Assembly: GCF_030704535.1 (NCBI RefSeq)
Contig: NC_081808.1
Location: forward strand, 21,827,501-21,891,500
Direction: 5' to 3'
DNA from: Vitis vinifera
Taxonomy: Eukaryota; Streptophyta; Magnoliopsida; Vitales; Vitaceae
Length of the DNA: 64,000 bases
The number at the start of each line of letters is the position of its first letter. Positions within the stretch are counted from its first letter, which is position 1. The notes beneath the pieces are model-generated. The model was not told where the DNA came from. It did no database searches and saw nothing but the letters and a program-made list of their open reading frames with translations. Position numbers and translations under genes: made by a program. This document shows, in pieces, positions 22,883 to 36,112 of the stretch.

Positions 22883-24929
22883 ATTTAAAGTTTTCGTCAT
22901 TCATGTGTTAATTTATTTTTAAATAAATAGAGCGGGGGGATATTTGGAACTAAACGTGGGATGTGGATAAAGCAATTGGGAGGACTGTAAGCACGCTGAT
23001 AAAGTAGTGGTAGTGGGTGCCGTGGTTCCGGGGGCTCTGTCAATTTTGAGTGTCCACTGTGTAGGCGGCGGCCCCAAACAAGATGGATAAGTAGAGTTGA
23101 AGGACGAAGACGAAAGTGAAGGCGCAACAGCAATGCATGATGGACAGCCATGGTGTCTAATCCCTAAACAAGGACCACAAATGAACGTGAGATGGCATCA
23201 AAAAAATATTAATGACTTAAATTGTCCTCACCCAAAGATACCTAGTTGACTACTTGGCTCTCTATGGAGTATGGACATATATAAATACAAATGGGAAAAC
23301 TATTTTTAAATTTTATTTTTATTTTTATTGGTATTCCCTAACTTTATTCCAAATACGATAAGATTGAGTTAGAGAGGGAAATGGGATCACATTCACCCCA
23401 CTAAAAGTATCCAAACTTTTTTCATTCTTTTCTTGGACCCTTTTCACTTTCCAACCTTATACACCCAACACCCATTTGCCCATCTTGTTTTTCTAATCCT
23501 ACTTCTAGTCACAAACCTCCCTTTCTCTGAGTAGAAAGACATTATCCCCGTGACCCACCCACTTCACATGCGGTCACGGCCGCCACATGATTGGCACTAC
23601 ACAGTGCCCTGCATGTGAAGTGTAGAAAATAATTTTTTTGATTTTGGAATAATAATTTAATGTATAGAAAATTGCGTGACTTAGAAAAAAATATGGACCT
23701 TAACTTGAAAAATAAACCTAACAAGCCTTATAACAAGAATGATGGCTTAAAAACTATGGACTACCTTGAAATGTCGCAGTTGAAAGAGACCTGTTGAGGG
23801 ACAAAAGCAACATGTAAACAACCAGAAAAAGAAAACTAGTTTACGGTTACGCTAAGTCCATGTTGAAGAGATTCCTTTCAACACAAAAATATTTTAATTA
23901 GAGTTTTGGTGTTCTCTCAAACCCACGTCACTGAATCTCGATACATATTCTTTCTGTCTTATACGCTTTTGTGAGGTGAGCGAGTTAGACTAATAAAAGC
24001 AATGGTTCTACAATGGATGAATGGTTAGCTACGGATATAGGATGAAAATATTAGCCTCGTGCTAGTCCTAATAGAAAAGGTTTGAGGTAAAGATGATTTG
24101 AAAAGTTTTTAATAGCCCATGAAGGTTTGATTATGAGTTTGAATATGACTTTATCACGTTCCATTTTATATATTATAGATAATTTTTTTGATTTTATCCT
24201 ATTTATTTATTTTAGTTTCAGGAGGATGATAATAAATATAAATAAATCAAACGATATTTAAATTGAAATAACCTATCTCCAACTGGTCCCGTTATCATTT
24301 CTATGAATAATGTTTCAAAAGTAGTCACCATCTTATCAAATTTGAAAGAGAGAATTTTATAATTTATTTATTTATTTATAATATATATGAAGTTAAATTT
24401 CATTTTCATGTACCTAGGGTTACATGCAAATTCTTGATTGGGCAATGCAACCTTTTGGGAAAGATAGGAGATAAGATTTTTGATGCACGTTGGTTAATTG
24501 GTAGAGAGGCTACGGTGGGAGTCACCAAACTTAAATTTGTTGTTTACTCTTTTGCTTGCTTCTGTGCATCTGCAGTTGTTTTTGCCTTTAAGGCACTTTG
24601 TTTCCATTTTGTGCCTTACTTTTTCACGTAAATGATGTGTGCCTTTCTGGAGGGTGGCCTTGGGGCCTACTGGAGGAGGGGTACCCTAAACCCACACCCT
24701 AAATCACTCAAAAAAATCAAAATAACCCCACCGACAAAAGCTGTGAATTCTATCTGTATGTCCCATTTCTCTGTTAAATTTCTTCTTATTTATCATTAAT
24801 TTATCTTTTAATAAAAAAGGTTATCTGTATAATTCACTTTTTTTTTTCCTGATTTATTTTTATTTATTAAAGGGTAAAAAATAATGTAGATGCTTGGGAG
24901 TATAAGGAAGGTAATGAGGTAAACTTTTT
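22883..24929. other. Intergenic, no gene seen
   Basis: A minus-strand open frame of 84 codons at 22897-23151 and one of 65 codons at 24434-24631 show no family features. Nothing else in this stretch can be supported. Confidence 0.4.
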
Positions 24930-25362
24930 TGGATACTCGTCCAGCTTCATCTCAAATAGGACGAAACAGTTTAAAAGTGAATTTGAGTTTTTTTTTTAAA
25001 CCCCAAATGAGTTCAGATATTATATTGTCTCGTTCCGTCCCGTCAATTTATATATAAAATTAATTTAATTTAAATTTATTTTTTATTTTTAATATATCTA
25101 ATAATAATAAAAAATATTTTCTATACAAAAATTATCATATTTTAATTATTTATAAAATATATTTATTTTAATGTAATTAATTTTTTTAAATTTAAAATTT
25201 TTCAAAAAAATAAAAAAGTTAAATTGAAGTGGAACAAGGTGAGGCAGCTAAGCCCTATTAAAATTTTGAAATGGGATGAAGGTGAAAATTATTTTGAATA
25301 AATGAGATGAGATTTAAATGAGGTTAACTTGTCCTAAATATGTCTCATTGTCATTCCTAGGT
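24930..25362 (-). repeat. Dispersed GGGACGGG-type repeat, copy B
   Basis: Reverse-complement relative of 124-570. It has TCATCTCAAATAGGACG at one end, CGTTCCGTCCCGTC near 25030, a long AT core, and TGTCATTCCTAGG at the other end matching the AGGAATGGCA end of copy A. It is more diverged than copy A in its GC motifs. Confidence 0.6.
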
Positions 25363-26760
25363 GGGAATGTTAAGATAAGGGTGTTCTCTTATGTTTTTAA
25401 TAAGATCCTCGATCATATGGTTAGATCTTGATAATCAAGATAAGGGTGACTTCATTTGCATGTCAATTTTTTTTTGTATAAAGTGATTGAGGTTAGTTGA
25501 GTTATGTTGTTCATAAATTGGAAACCTAATTTTTTATTTTTTATTTTTTCTCTCTATTTTGCTAATTTGACCATTTAGGATAGTACATTAAGCACAACTT
25601 TAATCACCTTTACTACAAATTACATCAATGTAGTATGATAGAAAAACAGATAAGAGACTATATTACTCTAAGGTGGTACTTATTTATAGACTGAATATAA
25701 AAAATCAAAATATTTTATTTAGTTAAAAAATAAATACCACCTAATATAATGTATGACTAATTTTAATAGTCATTATATTTTTTTTTAATGTATGTTCATT
25801 TTCATATTTATAAATCCATTATTATTATAACTCACCCATATCGTGCCATTATTGAGGTTGAAGTCCCAAATTTTAGTGGATGATAAGTTTAATGAGGTGA
25901 TTTAACTTTCACATTGATGCATAAAGAGCAAGCAAGACATCAATTTAGGAAGGTGAGATAGATAAAAGAAAAACTTAAAAGTATTGAAGAAGTATTTATC
26001 AAATAAAATTTCTATGATAGAAAGTATATGATAAAAAATAATTAGTCCATAAAGGTATAAATAATTTAGAAGTAATATAATGGCACTTTTAAGGAGGCAT
26101 TGAAAACGGGCATGGAGGGGACTGACTAGTTGGGTGAGGAGTCAATGAGAAAGAAGAGGTGACACGTAATTGCGGGGGTCATGTGCGTCCCTGTCGAAGT
26201 CGTACATCTGGGGACCCACTTGGCAGTTGCCATAGAATGCTTGTTCATCTGGAATATGCGTCCTCCTGTTTATAGTTACTCTTTAAATTACTTAATTGCC
26301 CTTATCACCATCCACTCTTCCACCACTCAACTTTTCTTCCATTATTTTATTAAAATATTATTAGCTCAATTGATGATAAAGTAGTAGAATTGACAAAATA
26401 TTCCGAGTAAAATCAAAAGTCTAGCTAGGGGCGTAGATGTCGGGACGATTTTGACCGCTAAAAGTGAGAGTGACTAGAGATTTCTCGGCACAAGCAAAAC
26501 TACAGCAGCTTTTTTAAAGGCCAGCTGTCAGCTGGCACTATTAAATTTTGAGGTCCACGTCATCTTGTTGAGTCAACCTGTCCGCATTTTAGACTCCGTG
26601 AAGATCGCCGATATTCTCGTAATATTAGAGAATAGAGAAGGGTTTTCGGTACTTTCAATGACTACCCCCACTAAATCCATGCTTGCCTGGCATGGTGTAT
26701 GCGCTTGGAGCCAAGGGTGGTATGCTACAAAGCGGAGTAAAACAACACCGAAACCGTGAG
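25363..26760 (+). promoter_or_regulatory. Upstream region of the MCA1 gene
   Basis: The left 1 kb is AT-rich with nothing recognised. Nearer the gene are two palindromes, a 17-base inverted repeat at 26520-26536 (GCCAGCTGTCAGCTGGC) and GTTGAGTCAAC at 26567-26577. The latter contains a W-box core on both strands. A GA-rich tract near 26767-26798 probably lies at the start of the transcript. Confidence 0.45.
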
Positions 26761-27684
26761 TCTGTGAGAGAGAGAGCGAGAGAGAGGGGAGGATAGAGGT
26801 GAACCTCTGTGCTCAACTCCACACACGAGATGAGAGGATGAAGCTCGTTTTTTGAGCGAATCGATGGCTATGAGCCACGAAAATTAATGCTCCCCTCGTT
26901 TTTTATTCTGACATTTCTCTCAGGAATCGCTCTCCGAGAAAATAACAAGATAACGGAGAAGGTAAGTTTTTCAGACATTTGGATTCTGAAGCTTTCAATG
27001 CTCTTGTAGGTTTTTCTTTTTCATTTTTTCTTACGGTTTTGACCGGAGTACAGTGAATCTACTGGTTTTTTTTTTTTTAAAATTTTTTTTTATGGCAGAA
27101 GATGAAATTTTCGTATTAGAATTTTGTTTATTTATTTGTTGTTTCTTCGTGTTGAAGAGACGAAGCAAACAATATCTTTCTTTTTTATTGTTTGCTTCTA
27201 TTTGGACTTTTTTTTTTTTGGTTTTTGATAAAAGTGAGTAAAGAAGCGTAACGGACAATATTGGCGGTTTGGTTGACTGATTTACTAATTTTTTCCGTTA
27301 TTTTTTTTTTAGTTGTAATGGATTCGGCAATATTCTCCGCTTCGATCTTGAGTGAAAATGCCATTTCTGAGAAGATCTCGTGAAGGACGTATTGATCCGG
27401 CTTGGAATTGGACTGTGTAGAGAGTCGGTTCGTTTCTACTTTTTCCTGTAATGTCTGTGGAGGATCTTATATTAGCATTGAATTTCAACAGTTTTAGGAG
27501 AATTTAATCAATGGGAGGATTTTCTAGAAATAGATTAAAACAAGGCGCTTTAGTTGTATAATTTGAAGATTTAGGTCAAAGGAGGCCAATTTGGTGACAA
27601 TTTCCATTGATCTTTAGCTTTTACTTCTCGAGTTGATGGCTTGAGTGAAGATAAGTAATTTTTAGGCTAATCGGAGGGTTGAAA
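26761..27684 (+). other. MCA1 5-prime leader with probable intron and upstream ORFs
   Basis: A strong donor GAGAAG|GTAAG at 26961/26962 and an acceptor at 27311-27312 after a T run suggest a leader intron. The following exon starts at 27313. It holds two overlapping short ORFs: ATG at 27318 (21 codons plus stop, to 27383) and ATG at 27358 (20 codons plus stop, to 27420). A second leader intron before 27666 is possible. Transcript limits are inferred. Confidence 0.4.
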
Positions 27685-30600
27685 ATGGCAACTTGGGAAC
27701 ATTTTGGAGAAATTGCCAATGTCGCCCAGCTCACAGGGGTTGATGCGGTTAGATTGATTGGTATGATTGTATCAGCTGCAAATACAGCTCGAATGCACAA
27801 AAAGAATTGCAGGCAATTTGCTCAGCATTTGAAGCTGATTGGAAACTTGCTGGAGCAGCTCAAAATTTCAGAGCTTAAGAGGTATCCAGAAATGAGGGAG
27901 CCTTTGGAGCAGCTTGAGGATTCACTGAGAAGGGGTTACATTTTGGTGAACAGTTGCCAAGACCGGAGCTATCTGTATTTGCTGGCAATGGGTTGGAACA
28001 TTGTGTACCAGTTCAGGAAGGCTCAAAATGAGATTGATCGATACTTGAAGATCATCCCTCTTATCACCCTGGTGGATAATGCTCGAGTCAGGGTATCAAA
28101 TTTTTGTTGCTTTTATTGTTATTATTATTTTTCTATGATTTACTTATTTGCTTGAGGTTGGATGCTTATTTATGATATTTTGATGGGGTTTTCATTTGTT
28201 TAATTGATTTGTTACTTATCTTTGCAACGGTAATATTGGTTTTTTTCTTTTCTTTGTTTTTCTTGGTTAAAATTCTACTTGGTATTGGATCGAGAGAAGT
28301 CAAAGTAGAAAATTTGATGAAAAATTTATGAAGTATTTTCTGATGCATCCTAATTAAGAATTTTTTTTTCTTCCTTCAATTAGGTTCCTTACACCATCCA
28401 CCCAAAAAAGTCTGTTTCTAGTTCAGTATTGATCTTGTTGGATGTCCATGTAGCTCTTTTATTTATGAGTTTTGAATTCCTTTTGATCTCGTTTAGCCAT
28501 TTGAAGTTCATCCATTTGCATATTTTACCAAAAGATGTTGGTTCACAGCATGATAGGAAGGGTATCAAGAGTCACTCGATTTATTTGGCATCTGCCAAAA
28601 TAATTTAATTTTGAAAAAGAATTTAAAAAAGTTTGTGTTTGCTTTGATGTGCATTCCATAAACCATTCTAAATTGATGAAAATTGGTCTTGTTTGAGTTC
28701 GTAAGTCAGGAATTTCAGTGCTTGTTCAATTGCAAGCATGAGGATGAAAGAAAACCTCTTTCGAAGATTGATAATGTATGTGAAGGGCAGTTCTGCAGTT
28801 TGATATTTCTGTTAGGGTGGTGCCCTTTCTACAGAAGTATATGGAAGACTTGGCTTTGTTATGCTACAAATAGTTTTTGGTCATTCCATGGTGCCAGCCC
28901 GACCTGCCACAGAATGTAGAATTTAATCACTGCACTGATATGGTGGCTGGAGTAATATATAATAGAATATAATGCAGGAATAAGTGGAACATGGATGGAC
29001 TGACCTCTGCTTTTTGAGCCCTATAGTGACTATATTGTTTTTTTTCTCACAAAGTGGTAGTGCAAGCCAATTCATACAATTTAAAGGTTGATAATCTTTT
29101 TTTGCTCTTGATTGGAATTAAGGAAGTAACCCAAAAATAAAAGAACACACACAAAAAAAGAAGAGAGAGAGAGATAGAGAGAGAGTTTAACATTTTTAAG
29201 CCTGCGTTTGCCTCCAAATTGATGAGAACTTATTCTTTGTTCACATTAATGCAGAATTCAGTCTCAGTGTTGCAAATTTATTGATGTGAACCCCTAAATT
29301 TGATTAACTTTTCCTTCCCTGGAATTGGCAGGAAAGACTCGAAGATATTGAAAAGGATCAACGTGAATATACATTAGATGATGAGGATAAACGAGTGCAA
29401 GATGTGATTCTTAAACCAGAGCCGTCAACGAATGATACTGTAGTGCTGAAAAAAACACTTTCTTGTTCCTACCCAAATTTGCCTTTTAATGCAGCACTCA
29501 AGAAAGAAAATGAAAAGCTTCAATTAGAGTTACAACGATCACAAGCAAACTATGATGTGGATCAATGTGAAGTGATTCAGCATTTGATTGGTGTCACAGA
29601 AGCTGTTGCTGCAAATTCTGTTCCTGAGAAGAATTTACCTGTAAGAAGTTCCAAGAAGGCTGAGTCTGATTATTCAGATGCCAATAGTGATAAAGAATAT
29701 TCGGTTGATGAAAGCTATCCTAAGAGAAGTGATACTCGTACAGCTTCAAGGTTGGTTTTCCTTTCTTTATTTCCTTTTTGGTAAATGAATATAAATGTAA
29801 ATCATTGCTCCAGAATGTATATTCATTATGTTATGGTACTGCCACCTATACATGTGAAGTCATAGTACCCAAAATGTAATTTTATCACTGCATGGTGCAA
29901 TGTAGGTATAATTGTTCTGAAATTAGTGCCAACTGAATATGGTTTGTGCAAAACTAAGTAGTTTAAATATTGAAAATATTAACTAGCCTAAAGTTTTCCG
30001 TCTGGCTAGCATGAGTTCAACTTTAATGCTCTAGAGGTTCAATACTAAAGATGCACAGACCTGTGCCATTGTCAAGCTAGAAATTAATTGTCTGATGCTG
30101 GAGTACCAAAAATTCTTACATCTTGACAAGTTCTTGTTTACTAGAGGAATTTAGCTTCCCCACCTTTTTGCAATTATTTTTTCAGGAATACTCTCTATCA
30201 CAGTATAACCTTTCCAGGATGATTGTTTGCATGATATGTTTAAGCTTCATTTAGTTAATACTTGTAAATTTAGGGGGTCTCTGATGCCATTTATTTTAAG
30301 CAGAAACATTTCTTCGGTATCATCGGGACATGATCTTCTGTCAACTAGAGGTTCACATCGGCATGAAGAGTGGCATTCTGATCTACTTGGTTGTTGTTCA
30401 GAACCTTCTCTGTGTATGTGCTCTTGCGTCACTTGATATTCAGTTCCACAACATCAGAGTTGTCATATCTGTTGTGCAGTTAATTACATGCATTTCTCTG
30501 TTGAAAATTGTATTACAGGGATGGGGGCTATTAACTCCTCAACTGGTCAGAAGTTCTGTTCATACAACCTGACAATTAGTACAAACATGTGTACAAATTA

Positions 30601-33600
30601 ATCTACTAAATTAAATCTTCTCTCTCCACACATCTAGTCACAAGTCATGGAAACTAGAATTATGTTAAGTAATGTTTCTTATATAGATAACCTTTTGGTT
30701 TATGAAATTGAACATAAAATCTTCCTATCACCAGCCCAGCTACTCTGCCACTTGAGCCAAGCTTTAGGGCTTGGGCATGTGAATAGCAATACATAGAACA
30801 GAAGTGTGAACTAGGTTTCATAGTGGATGTCAAATAGTTGGACAAAGACTTTGTTGAGTTGAGTGGAGCTGAATAATGGTGGAGGTATGATGAAATCACA
30901 TTTTTATATTGGTTTATATTAAATTGGGACCATATACTAAGTGTTTTGAATTCAATAGAAACAGGTAAGTAATCTATGATTTTATGCACATAGTTTGTCT
31001 GAGGCCATTCTTCCTTTTTATATGAGCATGTTCATTTTTACAAGGTAGCTGGTAGTTGGAAAGTGTAAGTTCTAAAGTTGGAAAAACAAAAGATACTCTT
31101 CTTTTGGAAAGAAAATTTCTTTATAGAGGAGGACGCCTGAGCAAAGAAGAGAATCCAGTGAGGTTTGGATTTATTGAGTCTGCAACTTTACCGTGGACTT
31201 TATGTTACTTCTTATTGTCTCCGCAATGCTTTGGACCACCTGAGCCAATTGGTGCATCTATTGAAGTATTTGACATCTGGCGTTGAACATGCCATCACGG
31301 GGCACATGGTTGCATGGATGCATTGATGGGTCATATATTTGTATATAAGATATTTATTGTAGCACTAGACCCTTTTGTTTATACGCGAGAACATAAAGAA
31401 GGTATTAGCTTAGGCCACTTGATCCACAGTTTAGCCTACAACCTAGGTCTGTAAAGTATTGCTCACAGAGGTGTGTTGGATAGCTGGGATTTGAAGCATC
31501 CTCTGTTGCTGAATTTTTTGGGGACTTCATTAGATTTTGACTCTTTGATATCTTCGAATCCCCAAGTAACTTCCTCTGAAAGGTCCCCAGTTTAAGAGGT
31601 TGTTCACTAAAGATGTGGATTCCATGGGGCTATGCTTCCCTCTCTCTTTCTTTAGCGGTTTGACTCTGTCTACTATGTATTTGCTCCAATATTTGCTACT
31701 ATAGATGGTCCTATATGAACTTGTTAAGCATGCTATATTGTTATTAGTAATGTAATTCAAGGAATTCTAAACAGTTCATTCATTCTTTGCAGGTATAAAA
31801 ACTTTCTTCTATCCTTGTGGCACATTTTCAAAAATTGCTAGTGTGGCAACTAACAGGCACATGTGTAAGTAGTTATGGATACTGTCCAAAATTTATTGAC
31901 GAGTTTGCATTTATTTACTCTGTTGTTACATCTAATAAAGACTGACAAATCTATGTATATGTTCTGTTATCTCTGTAGCATGAATCATAAAAGTTATTAA
32001 TTGGTTGTGTACTGTAGAAATGGATATATCTTGGCATAAGTAAACTACATTGTTCATTTAGGTGCTCTAGCAACATGCTTATGTTCAATAGCATGAAATG
32101 CAACTTTCAGTTAGTTTACAGCAGAAATACACATTTCACATGGTAGCAGATGAAATCTGTCCCCTGATTTTCAAAGTTCTTCATGCTCGTTCAACCCTCT
32201 GACCTGGATTACTATTTTTATATTAAGAATATAAAGCTGGTTTGCTGTTTTTGATCTTCTTTCCTTTTTCTATGGAGCTGTTGGGGTAGCCATCTGAATA
32301 ATTGTCATACACCTAATTTTCACCATAAATTTTCTGCTATGTGTGAGGCACTAAGCACTCTACTTGGCTGGCGTTCTCCTAAATTTTCCTCTCTGAATAA
32401 AAACCAAAAGAGCGACAATTTACAGGCTATTTCAGCCAAACCTTTCTTATTTCAAACTCACTGAAATATACAAGGAAATTTGGGCTTGGGCTTTGTTCAG
32501 ACAACAGCCCACATGAGACACCAAGTCTCTGCAATTCATTTGATTACATGAAGGGATCCCCCCATTTTTTTGATGAACAAGCCCTGCATTTAAATGCAAT
32601 TACTGGGCAGTTACATGCCAACTGCCTACGATTCAAATTCTCCAATAAGATTCTGCCAGTCCTCTGGCAGTTTTGAGGAGTTGTAGCAGTAGTGTGACCC
32701 CCAGAACAGTATTAACTGCATCAGGACAGCCCCAACTGCCCCTTCTTGCAAGACAAATTGCCTCTCCAGCCCTCAATTGTGTCACGATTTAGCCTGAGAC
32801 CCAAGTCACTCCAAAAGGGTCTAATAATAGGTATCGAAGGAGAAAACATCCGGTTCTATAGCTGGGAATAGGAATGACCTACCTTAACCAAGTCCTATGG
32901 AAAACAGGGTGATCAAAAGTCATGTTTTCACATTTATTGGGAGCCAACTTTGGCTTCTAGCAGTAGTGTAACCCCCAGAACAGTATTAACTGCATCAGGA
33001 CAGCCCCAACTTTGGCTTCTTGCATTTATTTGAGGAGTTGTAGCAGTAGTGTAACCCCCAGAACAGTATTAACTGCATCAGGACAGCCCCAACTGCCCCT
33101 TCTTGCAAGACAAATTGCCTCTCCAGCCCTCAATTGTGTCACCATTTAGCTCGAGACCCAAGTCACTCCAAAAGGGTCTAATAATAGGTATCGAAGGAGA
33201 AAACATCTAATTCTATAGCTGGGAATAGGAATGACCTACCTTTCCTTAACCAAGTCCTATGGAAAACAGGGTGATCAAAAGTCATGTTTTCGCATTTATT
33301 GGGAGCCAACTTTGGCTTCTGTAGCTAGAAGAAATATTGTTTTGCCTCTCTTTGTAAAGCAATTGTGGTTTTTGTTTGCTTGTTTCAGTGGAATAATTTC
33401 ATTTCAATAAACTTACAAAGTTTCTATGCAGAATAATTTGGGAAATGGTAACATGAAAATAAATTTTGCCTTTTCTTCGTGAAGGACCAATGCTTTTTAA
33501 CATGTTTGTATGAAGCCAATAGCACATCATTCGAGAAAACTGGAGAAATTCATGGCAGTGCCAAGTTGCTGTTGGATAAACATATAATTGAATTAGTCAC

Positions 33601-35464
33601 TTAGTCCTAATTATTGAATTGCATGCTTTGTTGGACTTTCTTGAATGAGATACTACAGATTGCTGGCTGATTCCATGAAGGAGGCCTCTTGAAAGGGGAA
33701 AAAAGGAACTTCCTTTCTTTATTTTGGTGGATATTCCTTTCATTGTTTTGGTGGATATTAAAACATTTTATCAGCAGAGCACCATTACTGATACAATAGA
33801 GTTTGAACAATCTCTTAGAACTGATGTTTCATAATGCTAAAATGAGCATTGCTGTATCATTTACCTATTGCAGTATCTTGGGAGTTATGGATTTCTGAAC
33901 TCACTGTTAATCTATATCATAATAATTGGATTTCAGTTTGGATTAATTCTGTGACAATATGATTGAAATGCAAAGAGATACATCACAAGTTGTCTCTTGG
34001 AGTTTTATACACCTTCCAGTCTTTTGAAGCTTATGCTATTGGTGCCTTTTCTTAATTATCTTCTGATTCTCTTCTACGAGTTTCAACTGAAATAGCATGA
34101 CATTTTCAAAATTCTATGCATGCCTTTGTTATTGCTTTGGAAGCTTACACCTTGATTTCTCTGATCATCAGCTTCAGCAGAAGCCTGTAATGAATTGATG
34201 GCATATTCAATGATATTATCATGTTGTTGCTATACTTGCTGTATCAGAAGGAAGCTTCGCAACATGTTGAACATCACGGTAACTCCTCTCTGCTGCTGCA
34301 TTATCAGATTCTTATATGGGATATATTGTGATTGAGACAGGAACCCCTGAATTATGATTTCCACCTGCATGTGCTCCTTGTCATAATTTATGCAGCCATA
34401 TAAGATGACCTAAGAGAATGTTCTGTGAACTCAATGATTATGGTTGGCTAATTCGGTATCATATCATTTGAAGATTTATCTTGAACAATTTATTTTTTAA
34501 AAATCCACATAAGGAGTATGCTTTCTTCAGATGATCCTGATTCATTTATGATCAATCTTTTATTGAATGGATATTCAAATGTCATCCATTAATTACCGGA
34601 TCCTGATCATCTTCTTTCTGCTAGCCCAGTATACAAGGATGGGGTATTAACTAATGGGGTTAGTCTAGAGTTTGAGATTCTCCCACAATCTAATCATTAA
34701 CAGGTAGCTTTAGTGTCGCATGTTTAATTTCCTTGAATATTTTGCTTCTTATTATCCCTTTCTTTGACAGGGAGGCTTGTTTGATGATTTCCTCTCACAT
34801 CTGATGTGTTGCTGCTGTGCCCTTGTCCAAGAATGGCGAGAAGTGGAGATCCGTGGGGTTTATGGTATGTCCTTATATATCAAGGGTTCAGCTTTGTGAT
34901 TCTCTTATATACGCCTGGTGTTATGATGTCAAAACATTAATTGCCTAGGTGACTTAGGAGGCATTTGGTAAACTGATTTAGTGACTCAATTCAAGTCATT
35001 AGCATATTAGATTATATTTGATAAAATAACCTAAGAATACTGTTTAATGTCAAAATTAACTTTAAGCTATAAGTTAAAAGGAAACACTTTTTCTAAATTT
35101 AAAATTATATTTCCTTCATTGCCTCAAACATTCAACTTTTTATTGACTCTTAACTATAGCTATAGAGTTTCAGCCTATAAAAAAAAAAGAAAAAAAAAAA
35201 GTGTTTCAAAAGATTGTCAATTACCAAGCTGGGTCATCTGTCTTGGTGTTGTTTTGTAGTATTTGGTTCTTGTAGTTTTTCATTGAATAGGCTGGTTTTT
35301 CTTGAAATTTTCATGAAAATTTAGATTGGGTTTTCTTAATGTGGTACCATCAGGATTCTGATGACTTCTTCATACAAAGGTGTATAATGTATGATATAAA
35401 CATACTTGCAGGTCCTGAGAAGACAAGAACAAGCCCTCCACCCTCACAATACATGGAATCCTAA
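27685..35464 (+). CDS. MCA1: MCA1/MCA2, plasma-membrane mechanosensitive calcium protein
   Basis: Seven coding exons: 27685-28092, 29332-29750, 30304-30413, 31793-31864, 34172-34278, 34771-34864 and 35412-35464. They give 420 residues, almost the length of Arabidopsis MCA1 (421). The N-terminal block (VAQLTGVDAVRLIGMI, MHKKNCRQFAQHLK, RSYLYLLAMGWNIVYQFRK) is the MCA ARPK-type region with an early hydrophobic segment. A DIEKDQREYTLDDEDK EF-hand-like stretch (141-156) and a coiled coil (193-215) follow. The C-terminus is a Cys-rich PLAC8 domain (about 305-400: LLGCCSEPSLC, FFYPCGTF, ILSCCCYTCCIRRKLR, LMCCCCALVQEWREVEIRG). Family role: calcium influx on membrane stretch, touch, hypo-osmotic and cold stress. 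MCA1 and MCA2 cannot be told apart here. Intron 3 begins after a split Cys codon. Intron 2 ends in an AAGCAG tandem acceptor. Confidence 0.96.
32672..33320. repeat. Tandem duplication in MCA1 intron 4
   Basis: A block of about 285 bp is present at 32672-32958 and again at 33029-33320. It runs from GAGGAGTTGTAGCAGTAGTG to GGGAGCCAACTTTGGCTTCT. Between them a third, partial copy of about 52 bases (32960-33011, AGCAGTAGTGTAACCCCCAG onward) is followed by a short TTTGGCTTCTTGCATTTATT spacer. The copies are nearly identical, with a few substitutions and one 4-base indel, so the event looks recent. Confidence 0.9.
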
Positions 35465-36112
35465 GAGGCAAGATGAAAGGATTCTTTAGTCTGGAGATTC
35501 AAATATCTTGAAAACCTAATGCAGAGGTAATGGCTATTTGCCGCAATTACCTTATAACTTGAAACTTGTTTTGGGATTTCTTCTGTCCATTAATTTACCT
35601 ATATGTGTAAAGTAAACTTTCTATATCTTCCAGATCCAGCACACTGTGTATCATAGACTAATTTTTCAAAGATATAGTGTTGTTTGAGTTAAACAGTTGG
35701 GTTTTGCTTGCCCCTGCTTTAAAGATAAATGTGATCCCAATTTGTCTGAGTTGACTAAGTTGTCTTCTTAATGTCTGAAACGAGGCAGATGGATTTCCCA
35801 TTGCACTTACTGGATTTTTCATCCCTTACGTATTTATGCACATTTATTATTAATCTAGAACGTGCTTGAACATAACAAAGGAACACATTTACGTATTTGT
35901 GACATGTCTCCAACCTTTTCAGAGTGATGGGCTGTTTGTTAAAGGTTTATATTGTCATTTTCTGTCGTTAAGAAATGCAATCCATTAAACAAAAAGATGT
36001 CTTGGTTTGGTCAGGTTTTAAGTTGAATTAATCATGTTATTTTTTGTTGTTTTTATTGTGGGACATAAATTCATAACCATAGACCTAGTGATCATTAATG
36101 TTAATAGATTGG
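35465..36112 (+). other. MCA1 3-prime flank
   Basis: Probably 3-prime UTR then intergenic DNA up to the left LTR of the Ty3/gypsy fossil. A GCAGAG|GTAATGG sequence near 35526 could be a donor for a 3-prime UTR intron. No gene seen. Confidence 0.4.

Noticed and set aside
22897-23151. 84-codon minus-strand frame, Leu/His/Pro-rich
   Set aside because: No family motif, no splice partner and no supporting context; probably chance.
27053-27258. Phe-rich frames upstream of MCA1
   Set aside because: They come from T tracts in the probable leader intron.
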